Source: Bacillota bacterium (lineage in GTDB: Bacteria > Bacillota > Clostridia > Saccharofermentanales > UBA5734). Taken from it: a stretch of 11,696 nucleotides of DNA. The notes under the pieces are model-generated. The model saw only the letters and a program-made list of their open reading frames with translations, was not told the DNA's origin and ran no database searches. Shown here piece after piece: positions 1 to 5,790 of the stretch; the stretch's first letter is position 1, and the number at the start of each line of letters is the position of its first letter. The stretch is taken from the NCBI GenBank assembly GCA_023438965.1, contig JAEXPB010000545.1, positions 1 to 11,696 on the forward strand. Direction: 5' to 3'. The position numbers and the translations under genes are program-made.

Positions 1-2
1 AT

Positions 3-158
3 TCCTGCCCGGCCTGCGGGCGGACACCGACCGAGGAAGACCAGCCGTTCGAGCGCATCCGTCGCATTACCGGCTACCTGGTCGGCACCCTGGACCGCTT
101 TAACAACGCCAAGCGGGCGGAGGAGCACGACCGCGCCAAACACGGCCTGCGCGAATAA
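3..158 (+). CDS. nrdD: Anaerobic ribonucleoside-triphosphate reductase, C-terminal end (partial)
   Basis: Only the last 51 codons are in the window; the gene begins upstream. Class III ribonucleotide reductase makes deoxyribonucleotides from NTPs without oxygen, using a glycyl radical near its C-terminus. The visible tail has a CPACG half of the C-terminal zinc-binding cysteine cluster. It is followed by RRITGYLVGTLDRFNNAKR, which matches the family's glycyl-radical loop (R-x-x-GYL); the glycine of GYL is the expected radical site. The tail ends in a basic KHGLRE segment before TAA. The activase gene nrdG starts 6 bases after the stop, the usual nrdDG operon order, and this supports the call. 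Class II or pyruvate formate-lyase-like glycyl-radical enzymes are less likely, because they lack this zinc-cluster-plus-GYL tail and this neighbour. Confidence 0.9.
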   Translation, partial: SCPACGRTPTEEDQPFERIRRITGYLVGTLDRFNNAKRAEEHDRAKHGLRE

Positions 159-164
159 AAGGTC

Positions 165-668
165 ATGGAAATCCGGCTCTTTGGCCTGCTGAAGGAATCA
201 ATCACCGACGGACCGGGTATCCGGTATGCCATCTTTACCCAGGGCTGCCCGCACAATTGCGACGGCTGCCATAATCCGGCCAGCCATTCTTTTACGGACG
301 GCTTCCTGCGCGATACGGACGACCTGCTGGCGGAGATCCGCGCCAATCCCTTATTGGACGGCATCACGCTCAGCGGCGGCGAGCCGTTCATGCAGGCGGC
401 GGAATGCGCGCACCTGGCCAACGGTGCAAAAGCGACCGGTCTGCCGGTGATGGTTTTCAGCGGCTATACCTGGGAGGAACTGCTGGAAAACGCGCCGACA
501 CGGACCGGCTGGCCGGAACTGCTGGCCCAGATCGACATCCTGATCGATGGCCGTTATGAGAAGAACCAGCGCTCGATGGGCTTGCGCTTCCGGGGCTCGC
601 GCAACCAGCGCGCAGTGGCCGTGCAGCAGTCGCTGCGCGAAGGGCGGCTGGTCCTGGCGGACCTGTAA
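165..668 (+). CDS. nrdG: Anaerobic ribonucleotide reductase activating protein (radical SAM)
   Basis: This 167-residue protein is of normal length for NrdG. In the family, it uses a [4Fe-4S] cluster and S-adenosylmethionine to generate the glycyl radical on NrdD in the cytoplasm. The cluster-binding CX3CX2C motif is at C28, C32 and C35 (GCPHNCDGCHN). The SAM-contacting GGEPF motif is at residues 71-75 in LSGGEPF, and an ILIDGRYE segment near residue 125 fits the family's C-terminal half. The start at 165 lies 6 bases after the nrdD stop with only a weak AAAAGG upstream, so translation is probably coupled to nrdD. PflA-type activases are longer (about 245 residues), so NrdG is clearly preferred. 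Confidence 0.95.
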   Translation: MEIRLFGLLKESITDGPGIRYAIFTQGCPHNCDGCHNPASHSFTDGFLRDTDDLLAEIRANPLLDGITLSGGEPFMQAAECAHLANGAKATGLPVMVFSGYTWEELLENAPTRTGWPELLAQIDILIDGRYEKNQRSMGLRFRGSRNQRAVAVQQSLREGRLVLADL

Positions 669-824
669 GCCAGACCGATTTCGCAGCGGTCATTTGGCGG
701 GACAGGCTGTCCGGACAGGGTTTGCAGTTTGCAGACCGGCAAGGTATAATCAAAACAGCCTGCTGCCTTCGGACCGGATTTTTGGCGGCGTGGCCTGAAG
801 ATCAGTCCCTGGAAGGAGCGCATC
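669..824 (+). other. Intergenic region between nrdG and the esterase
   Basis: A short GC-rich spacer. It contains a small palindrome (GGACAG-G-CTGTCC, about 700-712) not followed by a T tract, so it is a poor terminator candidate for nrdDG. It also contains a tandem TTTGCAG-TTTGCAG heptamer at 721-734 that overlaps the promoter described separately. A ribosome binding site AAGGAG lies at 813-818 just before the esterase start. No ORF of coding character is seen here. Confidence 0.6.
722..750 (+). promoter_or_regulatory. Sigma-70/SigA-type promoter for the esterase gene
   Basis: A perfect TATAAT at 745-750 is preceded at 17 bp spacing by TTGCAG (722-727), a half-consensus -35. Transcription would start near 757, about 68 bases before the esterase ATG. 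The -10 box stands out in otherwise GC-rich DNA. The -35 lies in a tandem heptamer repeat (TTTGCAG twice, 721-734), which could matter for a regulator, but no known operator is recognised. Confidence 0.6.
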
Positions 825-2879
825 ATGGCCCATCAGCTCTGGCTGCCTTCGTTCTTTGCTTCCGGTATGGTCCTGCAGCAGCAGGCGCCCTGTTCGCTGC
901 ATGGTAAAACCCGTCCCAACGCTGATTTGCATCTGACCTTGTTCCGGGCGCCCTTTGACGGGCGGTCCGTTTCACCCCTGGACAGCCAATATGGCACCGT
1001 AGCCGATCTGTCCGGCGCCAGCGATGACACCGGCGCTTTTGCGTTTGAGCTGCCAGCCTTTGAAGCCTCCTTCGATCCGTTTACCCTGACGCTGACCGAC
1101 GGCACGGAGACCATATGCCTGGAGAATGTGCTCTTCGGCGAGGTCTGGATCGCCGCCGGCCAATCCAATATGGAAATGCCGCTTCAGGCTGTCCAGGGCG
1201 CCGATCAGCTGGCCAACCTGGCCAACCTGCATTATGTCCGGGTACTCCGGCAGTCGGTGATCGGGCTGGACGCCAAACATAACCTGTATGATATCCACCC
1301 GCGGGCCGACCTCTGCGGCGCCGCCTGGTCGCGCGGCGACCAGCCGGAAGCCATGGCCCTGGTCTCAGCGGTCGGCTTCAGCTTCGCGCGGGAGGTTCAG
1401 CTGGATCTGCGCGTGCCGATCGGCCTGATCGAGACTGCTCTCGGCGGCACATACATCCATGCCTGGCTGAGCCGCGAGTCGGTCGAGCAGCCGGCCCTGA
1501 AGAAGCATATCGAGGAAATCGGCTTCTATCGTTCGGCAATCGACTGGAACCTGACCAAGGACAATGACTGGAACCGACATCAGCCTTCCGCGCTATTTAA
1601 CAGCAAAGTCGCCCCCCTGGCCGGTCTGACCGCCCGCGGCATCTTGTGGTACCAGGGCGAAAGCGATTACCAATACCCGGAATACTATCAAAAGGCGCTG
1701 CAGGCGCTGGTCCGCGACTGGCACCGGATTTTCCGCCCGGCCGACAAACGGGGACTGGGCTTCCTGTATGTCCAGCTGGCGCCCTATTATTATGGTCATC
1801 GGCGCTTCGAGCAGCTGGCGGAATTCAACGAAATGCTGGCGGCGACCCGGCACCTGCTGACTTGCCCGGCCAGCCTGGTGCCGATCTATGACCTGCCGCC
1901 GATTTACGATTCCGCGCCGGAAGGCTGGCGGCACCCGATCCATCCGGCGGTCAAGCTGCCGATCGGGCAGCGCCTGAAAACCGTGGCGATGGGTCTCCTG
2001 TATCAGCACAAGGCGCCGGAATCGGCGCCGGAATGCACGGACATCGAGGTCGTCGGCGGCAAGATGATGCTCAGCTTCGCCCATATCGGCGACGGTCTCC
2101 GCCTGACCGGCGACGACAGCCGGCTGCGCGGCTTCGCGATCTGCGGCGCCGATCGGGTCTTCGTCGAAGCGCAGGCCCGCATCCTTTACGGCCTGAAGGT
2201 GCTGGTCTGGCACGAGCAGATTGCCGATCCCTGCGCCGTAACCTATGCCTATGCCGACATGAATCACTATGCCAACCTGGTCAGCCGCGACCAACTGCCG
2301 GTCGTGCCGTTCCGGTCGGACCGCGAACCTGCGCGCTATTGCCCGCCACTCGAATGGACCCACTGCGAGAGCCTGCAGATCTGGTGCACGCCCCATTTTA
2401 CCGATCCGATGGGCACCGGCTGGCATCCAGCCTGGCGCATCGAGCGCGGCCAGGGCGAACTGCTGGTCGAGAAAGCCAACAAGGCCGAGGGTGACGGCTC
2501 CCTGTTGCTGCGCTACAAGGACGCCGAAAGCCATGAATTCGGCATCGAGCCGCTGCTCCAATACGATTCGCAATTCCCGCCGCTGGACCTGAGCCCATAC
2601 AGCCAGTTGTCGATCGATATCTTCAATCCCGACCAGCAGATCAAGCACCTGCGCCTGGCCGTGGCCACCGGGCCGATGGAGGCGCCCTTGCAAGCCCTGC
2701 CGACCCGCATCACCATCCTGCCCGCCCTGCGCTGGCAGCGGCTGCAATTCGACCTGGGCGGCCTGCCGGCGGACAGCCGGGCAGCCCTGCGCCGGCTGGT
2801 CTTCCTGGTGGAGGACCGCAAGAGCCGCGGCCAGATCTATTTCGACCAGATCCGGCTGATCCGGGCGATCGGCAAATGA
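825..2879 (+). CDS. Sialate O-acetylesterase-type SGNH hydrolase with C-terminal accessory domain
   Basis: A 684-residue protein that probably removes O-acetyl groups from sugars (sialic acids or plant and mucin glycans). The N-terminus (LPSFFASGMVLQQQAP...HGK) matches the beta-sandwich lead-in of sialate O-acetylesterases. The SGNH nucleophile is S114 in AAGQSNMEMPL. The conserved ILWYQGESD lies at residues 273-281. The catalytic His region HPIHP...K.PIGQRL contains H370 and H373; H373 aligns with the family's IHP motif. From about residue 515 there is an extra ~170-residue segment with LDLSPYSQLSIDIFNP and IYFDQIRL, a pattern typical of galactose-binding-like or CBM jelly-roll domains. No signal peptide or membrane segment is seen, so it appears cytoplasmic. 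ATG 825 has AAGGAG at 813-818. No sialic acid catabolism genes are adjacent, so the exact substrate is open. Confidence 0.87.
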   Translation: MAHQLWLPSFFASGMVLQQQAPCSLHGKTRPNADLHLTLFRAPFDGRSVSPLDSQYGTVADLSGASDDTGAFAFELPAFEASFDPFTLTLTDGTETICLENVLFGEVWIAAGQSNMEMPLQAVQGADQLANLANLHYVRVLRQSVIGLDAKHNLYDIHPRADLCGAAWSRGDQPEAMALVSAVGFSFAREVQLDLRVPIGLIETALGGTYIHAWLSRESVEQPALKKHIEEIGFYRSAIDWNLTKDNDWNRHQPSALFNSKVAPLAGLTARGILWYQGESDYQYPEYYQKALQALVRDWHRIFRPADKRGLGFLYVQLAPYYYGHRRFEQLAEFNEMLAATRHLLTCPASLVPIYDLPPIYDSAPEGWRHPIHPAVKLPIGQRLKTVAMGLLYQHKAPESAPECTDIEVVGGKMMLSFAHIGDGLRLTGDDSRLRGFAICGADRVFVEAQARILYGLKVLVWHEQIADPCAVTYAYADMNHYANLVSRDQLPVVPFRSDREPARYCPPLEWTHCESLQIWCTPHFTDPMGTGWHPAWRIERGQGELLVEKANKAEGDGSLLLRYKDAESHEFGIEPLLQYDSQFPPLDLSPYSQLSIDIFNPDQQIKHLRLAVATGPMEAPLQALPTRITILPALRWQRLQFDLGGLPADSRAALRRLVFLVEDRKSRGQIYFDQIRLIRAIGK

Positions 2880-2904
2880 TTTCAATTATGTCTCAGTAAG
2901 CAAA

Positions 2905-3165
2905 ATGAAGAAAGTAAAAATAATTGAAGATGGTTTTGTAACAGAATATATCGAACACCTCTATATATCCTATTCTGAGGTGAATTATCAAAAATCGACG
3001 GTTTTTGTCCATTTTATATCGGGTGAAGCATACACAGTTGAGTGTAGCCTTTTAGACTCATACCAAATGCAATTTGGTATAACCGTTTCCGATAATGGCG
3101 AATTTGTTTTCGTTCAAGAGATGACGCCGTTTATTCGAGTAATACATGCGCAAGAAAAGCAATAA
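2905..3165 (+). CDS. Hypothetical 86-residue protein
   Basis: Not recognised. It is a small acidic-to-neutral protein starting MKKVKIIEDGFVTEY, with alternating hydrophobic and polar stretches suggesting a small beta-rich fold (for example STVFVHFISGEAYTVE). It has no cysteine motif, signal peptide or membrane helix. It is the first gene of the AT-rich island, 25 bases after the esterase stop. No ribosome binding site precedes ATG 2905, and the frame stays open upstream to 2860 inside the esterase gene. The start is therefore uncertain, and the gene may be a fragment that lost its original 5' end at the island junction. An immunity-type protein is possible from size and setting only. Confidence 0.55.
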   Translation: MKKVKIIEDGFVTEYIEHLYISYSEVNYQKSTVFVHFISGEAYTVECSLLDSYQMQFGITVSDNGEFVFVQEMTPFIRVIHAQEKQ

Positions 3166-3293
3166 CTATAACTATAACAATAGAACTTGAATCTTTTGGT
3201 AGTCGTTAATAAAGCCCATGCAATGGACCTTGAAAATAGAATATCGGTCAAGCAATACATATAAAAGTCATATTTGTTATTATGGAGAATGAG
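3166..3293 (+). other. AT-rich intergenic region
   Basis: Non-coding by appearance. A short open stretch (about 3186-3261, containing VVNKAHAMDLENRISVKQYI) has no start signal and may be a remnant. The only functional element visible is the GGAG ribosome binding site at 3284-3287 for the next gene. Confidence 0.4.
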
Positions 3294-3820
3294 ATGAACA
3301 AGCTAGTATATTTTAATTACTCAGGCGAAAAGGATATCTGCTGTGGTGACAATTACCGGAATTTCCTTGCCTATGCATTTCAACAAGCGGATTATTTCAT
3401 GTTAGTGTATGTCAACTACTATGGCGGAGGGTATACCAAATCCATGAAAGACTTTAAAAAGCCCTTGAGCCATACAAGATAAAGAGCCGTACAAATCCAA
3501 GCTGGCCAGGAACTTTAGGAACATATTGTATGAATACCACTTATAAAGTTGCATTTTATAGATGCGATATATGTGCCAAGGAAATTCTGGAGAAAATGAA
3601 TTGTCTCAGTGACTGGTCAAGCCCGGATCACCCACAGGACTTAGCGTTTTTTAAAGGAAATCAATGCTGGTTTTATTCAGTTGGACATGAAAAAATTGCT
3701 GCAGTGATTCATGCAACAGATTCTGATCTGGATTTTCTAGAGAAAGCAGGGCTGGCTTCGCGAGCCAAAGCACACATACTCGAATGTGAATATTTCAATA
3801 AATATGATGAGATATTCTAG
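3294..3820 (+). pseudogene. Unrecognised ~175-residue protein, split by a one-base frameshift
   Basis: Two open frames appear to be halves of one gene. The first starts at ATG 3294 (MNKLVYFNYSGEKD), with GGAG at 3284-3287; an upstream in-frame ATG at 3282 lacks such a site. It stops at TAA 3480-3482. The second frame is open from 3458 to TAG 3818-3820 and reads ALEPYKIKSRTNPSWPGTLG before an internal Met at 3530. Adding one A to the five-A run at 3456-3460 joins them smoothly (KDFKK-ALEPYK) into about 175 codons. Aromatic- and Cys-rich segments (DICCGDNYRNF, YRCDICAKEI, NQCWFYSVGHEK) suggest a compact globular cytoplasmic protein. The family is not recognised. The break could be real decay, phase variation, slippage or a sequencing error. 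Confidence 0.65.
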
Positions 3821-3894
3821 TGGGCGATTCATTATATATTCAGCAGTTTATCAATGAGGTTCTATCGCTAATGGTAGCTGCGGCAAGCGACTGA
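3820..3894 (+). other. Possible 24-codon overlapping mini-ORF or gene remnant
   Basis: A GTG at 3820-3822 shares its G with the preceding TAG stop (TAGTG). It opens a short frame, VGDSLYIQQFINEVL..., that ends at TGA 3892-3894. Reading on past that TGA, the same frame continues as LSIDLYEFNKAT to TAA at 3931-3933. The amphipathic composition looks protein-like, so this may be the start of a translationally coupled gene truncated by a nonsense mutation. It may equally be chance: the DNA is AT-rich and there is no separate ribosome binding site. Confidence 0.2.
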
Positions 3895-4030
3895 CTTAGC
3901 ATAGATCTCTATGAGTTTAATAAAGCAACATAAACTTTCACATAATATGTTACAATAAAGCCAATAAGATTATGAGTAAAGTAATGATATAACTTTCCAT
4001 GTTTGCTCACAGCGAGGAGTCACAAAAACA
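3895..4030 (+). other. AT-rich intergenic region
   Basis: No supportable gene beyond the remnant frame noted just upstream. TACAAT at 3951-3956 resembles a -10 box, but no -35 is found at proper spacing. GAGGAG at 4014-4019 is a good ribosome binding site, 11 bases before ATG 4031, and it determines the preferred start of the next gene. Confidence 0.35.
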
Positions 4031-4356
4031 ATGATAGAACGAAATTGGAAACAAGAAGTAATATATTTTTTAATGCTGAGCATTACGATGAATGGATGAA
4101 AGAAAACACTGCAAAGGATCAAAGGCTATGGTCTGATTTAATTGGTGAAGTCAATCAATATGGTTATAATATCAAGTACTATTTTGAGCTAGAAACGATT
4201 GATAATGAAGACAGATGCTTGATCCCGGTTTTGATGAAATATGTTGGAAAATTCGATAATCCTGGAGCTTCGGAAACACTTATGCGTTATATGGCATACA
4301 GAGGGTTTTGCGAAGTGACTGAGCTATTGTTGCATGAGTTTAAACGTACTGATTAG
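4031..4356 (+). pseudogene. Unrecognised ~108-residue protein, split near its start by a one-base frameshift
   Basis: ATG 4031 has a GAGGAG ribosome binding site at 4014-4019 and reads MIERNWKQEVIYF. That frame soon ends, while the neighbouring frame is open to TAG 4354-4356 and carries the body of the protein (FNAEHYDEWMKENTAKDQ onward). Adding one T to the six-T run at 4066-4071 joins them as MIERNWKQEVIYFFNAEHY..., about 108 codons. The alternative, a TTG start at 4003 in the long frame, would put the strong ribosome binding site inside the coding region and gives a basic leader unlike the rest. The body is acidic and probably helical (SETLMRYMAYRGF, EVTELLLHEF), with no membrane or signal segment. 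The family is not recognised; an immunity-type protein is possible but unproven. Confidence 0.6.
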
Positions 4357-4446
4357 GTAGAATTGCAGGAAATAATAACATTGAGCATGTTAATCTATAT
4401 AGTAAAGCCCTTGGTTTCAGAATATATATTACATGGGGATGATTAT

Positions 4447-4920
4447 ATGAGCGAGAAAATCGTTGTAAGGAAAAAGATTTATAAGAGCGGTGAACTTAAT
4501 AATAAATTGGTACTATTAACAACTAATCTAGTAAATGAAACTCTTTTAGAATTGAAAAGTATATATGATGATTATTACATAATGATGAATTTGTTCGATG
4601 AGGTGATTGACAATAAGTTTCTGGAGAGTTCAACAATATACAAAAAATACATAGAAATAACACGTTCGGGTGAAGAAAATGAATATTTTATTGTAATGAA
4701 CAAAGTTAAGCCTGAATTGGCCGTATATGTCAATAATCACATTAAATTATACCATATATATGATGATTTATTAATTGGAAATGAAAAGATTGTACCGTGG
4801 GATTATGTATATAACGAGGTGGATATAGCTGATTCTTGGTGGTTTTCTGAAAATGAAGTGCTTAATGATATGGTAATATTAAATTTTATTGAATTTGCAG
4901 TGAAGTACAAAATTTGCTGA
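4447..4920 (+). CDS. Hypothetical 157-residue protein
   Basis: Not recognised. ATG 4447 is preferred over the upstream in-frame TTG at 4363 because GGGG at 4435-4438 sits 8 bases before it; the extra 28 upstream residues are hydrophobic and unlike the rest. The protein begins MSEKIVVRKKIYKSGELNNK and is strongly AT-biased (Asn, Ile, Lys, Tyr). It is acidic toward the end, with WDYVYNEVDIADSWWF near residues 118-133. It contains no membrane helix or known catalytic motif. It is the last intact-looking gene of the island. Size and composition fit an orphan immunity or other small accessory protein, but no function can be assigned. Confidence 0.6.
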   Translation: MSEKIVVRKKIYKSGELNNKLVLLTTNLVNETLLELKSIYDDYYIMMNLFDEVIDNKFLESSTIYKKYIEITRSGEENEYFIVMNKVKPELAVYVNNHIKLYHIYDDLLIGNEKIVPWDYVYNEVDIADSWWFSENEVLNDMVILNFIEFAVKYKIC

Positions 4921-5225
4921 ATATTAACAACAATCAATGTGAATATAGCTATAATTTAATAATGTCATCGGCCTTCTACGGCAACTACAGCAATAGACTG
5001 ACATATGACAGTCAGGGGTCTGAACCAGCTGGTGAGCAGCAGCTTCAAGAATGGCAGGAATGAAATGGGCATAATGCTTGTCGGTCTGCGTTTTATACTT
5101 ATCAGAAAGCGGTGTCTACCCGGCTGGCGTAATTTACAATTAAATGAAAAGAAAACAGAAAGCAAATGAAAAAGGCGCACTAAATCCCAAATCCACCAAT
5201 CGAGTAGGACCCTGGACACTGGAAA
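4921..5225. other. Gene-free stretch between the last island gene and the transposase remnant
   Basis: About 300 bases with no convincing gene. Base composition is intermediate, with several short frames on both strands, all lacking ribosome binding sites and coding character. An imperfect palindrome centred on CATATG lies at about 4998-5015 (GACTG...CAGTC). The segment next to 5226 (containing CCCTGGACACTGG) lies immediately downstream of the transposase stop, where an IS terminal repeat would be expected. No matching second copy was found in the window. Confidence 0.45.
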
Positions 5226-5501
5226 TCACCTAGCCGTCAGATCAGCAGCCACCTCTGTATCCAAATCCATCGCATCGAAGTGTTTCATATTCTAGTAGAT
5301 TTTCGAGCCCCAAAGCGAGTCTTCCATGTAGCGAATCCTGGCATAAACCAACATTAAAGCCGAATTTTTCTGGGAATGATCCAACCGCCCTTGTACGACA
5401 GCAGATTCCCGGGCAAACCGCTCAATGACATTGTTATTGCGGATCTTCGGCCAGTGCTCATGCGGGGAATTCATATAGGTATCGGTAAAGTTCAGTGTTA
5501 A
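5226..5501 (-). pseudogene. IS256-family (mutator-type) transposase, C-terminal remnant
   Basis: The minus strand carries the last ~90 codons of an IS256-type transposase. Family landmarks are TDTYMNSPHEHWPKIRNNN (usual TxxYxxFPxEHWxxIRTNN), VIERFARE, then NSALMLVYARIRY and WGSKIY, and finally NMKHFDAMDLDTEVAADL. The copy is dead. Between about 5406 and 5365 the family-like reading (RTRAVGSFPEK) lies in another frame, so two compensating indels are present. An in-frame TAG at 5294-5292 interrupts WGSKIY and NMKHFD. The catalytic N-terminal two thirds are absent, and beyond 5501 an in-frame TAG closes the frame and nothing transposase-like is seen. The final stop is TGA 5228-5226. It marks a past insertion at the right edge of the AT-rich island. 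Confidence 0.8.
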
Positions 5502-5517
5502 CTAACGTCGTTAGCCA

Positions 5518-5546
5518 TTGCAATTTCCCCCGCCCGAGTGTAGAAT
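5518..5546 (+). promoter_or_regulatory. Promoter of the T-box-valS operon
   Basis: TTGCAA at 5518-5523 and TAGAAT at 5541-5546 are separated by exactly 17 bp. The predicted start site near 5553 lies about 15-20 bases before the base of T-box stem I. The promoter begins only 16 bases from the end of the dead transposase, so the insertion scar directly abuts the valS control region. Confidence 0.65.
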
Positions 5547-5567
5547 TAATCAAGCTTTTCTGTGTTG

Positions 5568-5768
5568 AAGGGGAGGAGTACACGCCGCCCGGCCGTCAGA
5601 GAGTGGGATCCATCGGCTGCAAGATCCCTCGGTCCGTTCGTGTGGAAGGTCGTCCCGGAGCAGAACGCCGGCACCGCGTCAAGGTGCGTTGAGTGCCCGC
5701 CTTTGGCGGGAAAACTGGTGGTACCACGGAAGCACGCTTTCGTCCAGTTGCTGGACGGGAGCTTTTTT
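5568..5768 (+). promoter_or_regulatory. T-box riboswitch, tRNA-Val responsive (specifier GTC)
   Basis: A leader RNA that lets uncharged tRNA-Val block premature termination and so raise valS expression when valine charging is low. Stem I shows the loop-E pair AGTA (5577-5580) and GAA (5645-5647). The specifier GTC (Val) follows one base later at 5649-5651. A second GTC follows directly at 5652-5654. The distal stem (GGGATC...GATCCC) carries the conserved AGAGAG and GGCTGCAAG elements. Two further hairpins lie at 5671-5687 (GCACC/GGTGC) and 5696-5710 (CCCGCC/GGCGGG). The T-box core is GGTGGTACCACGG at 5717-5729. The antiterminator pairs AACTGG 5713-5718 with CCAGTT 5744-5749 and ACG 5726-5728 with CGT 5741-5743, leaving the canonical seven-base bulge TGGTACC (5719-5725). 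Its T5722 would match the A73 discriminator base of tRNA-Val. Confidence 0.95.
5736..5768 (+). terminator. T-box-controlled intrinsic terminator
   Basis: A 12-bp stem pairs 5736-5747 (GCTTTCGTCCAG) with 5751-5762 (CTGGACGGGAGC), including G-U pairs, around a TTG loop. Six T residues follow at 5763-5768. Its 5' arm shares bases 5741-5747 with the antiterminator, so the two structures exclude each other as in classical transcriptional T-boxes. Confidence 0.93.
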
Positions 5769-5790
5769 ATTGGTCTGAGGAGGGAGAAAC

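Larger units (their letters stand above)
2880..5517. other. AT-rich accessory island
   Basis: Base composition changes abruptly one base after the esterase stop and returns to GC-rich at the valS promoter region. Inside are a chain of short plus-strand ORFs of 86 to about 175 codons, rich in AAA, AAT, ATA and TAT codons unlike the flanking genes. They are followed by about 300 bases without a recognisable gene and a decayed IS256-type transposase. The composition and the dead transposase indicate horizontally acquired or slowly decaying DNA. No direct repeats, integrase or attachment site were found at the edges. Confidence 0.75.

Noticed and set aside
1593..2885. 430-codon open frame on the minus strand across the esterase
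   Set aside because: It mirrors the GC-rich esterase gene, has low-complexity composition (Gln, Arg, Ala, Asp) and no ribosome binding site or family motif. The plus-strand frame carries all SGNH motifs.
3450..3465. Programmed -1 frameshifting at TTT AAA AAG
   Set aside because: The run has five A residues, so it lacks the classical A-AAA-AAG heptamer, and no clear downstream stimulatory hairpin or internal Shine-Dalgarno was identified. A one-base loss is the simpler explanation.
4353..4442. Open stretch reading GNNNIEHVNLYSKALGF between two island genes
   Set aside because: It looks faintly protein-like, but it is preceded by a TGA (4350-4352), has no start codon with a ribosome binding site, and a frameshift extension of the upstream gene would hit that TGA. 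Kept as a possible remnant only.
4965..5219. 84-codon minus-strand ORF downstream of the transposase remnant
   Set aside because: Hydrophobic, Ser/Leu-rich translation without a ribosome binding site or recognisable family. It continues the decayed region, and no frame is convincingly coding.
5502..5514. Small palindrome CTAAC-GTC-GTTAG near the island right edge considered as an attachment site or IS terminal repeat
   Set aside because: No second copy at the left edge near 2880 and no integrase; arms are only five bases.
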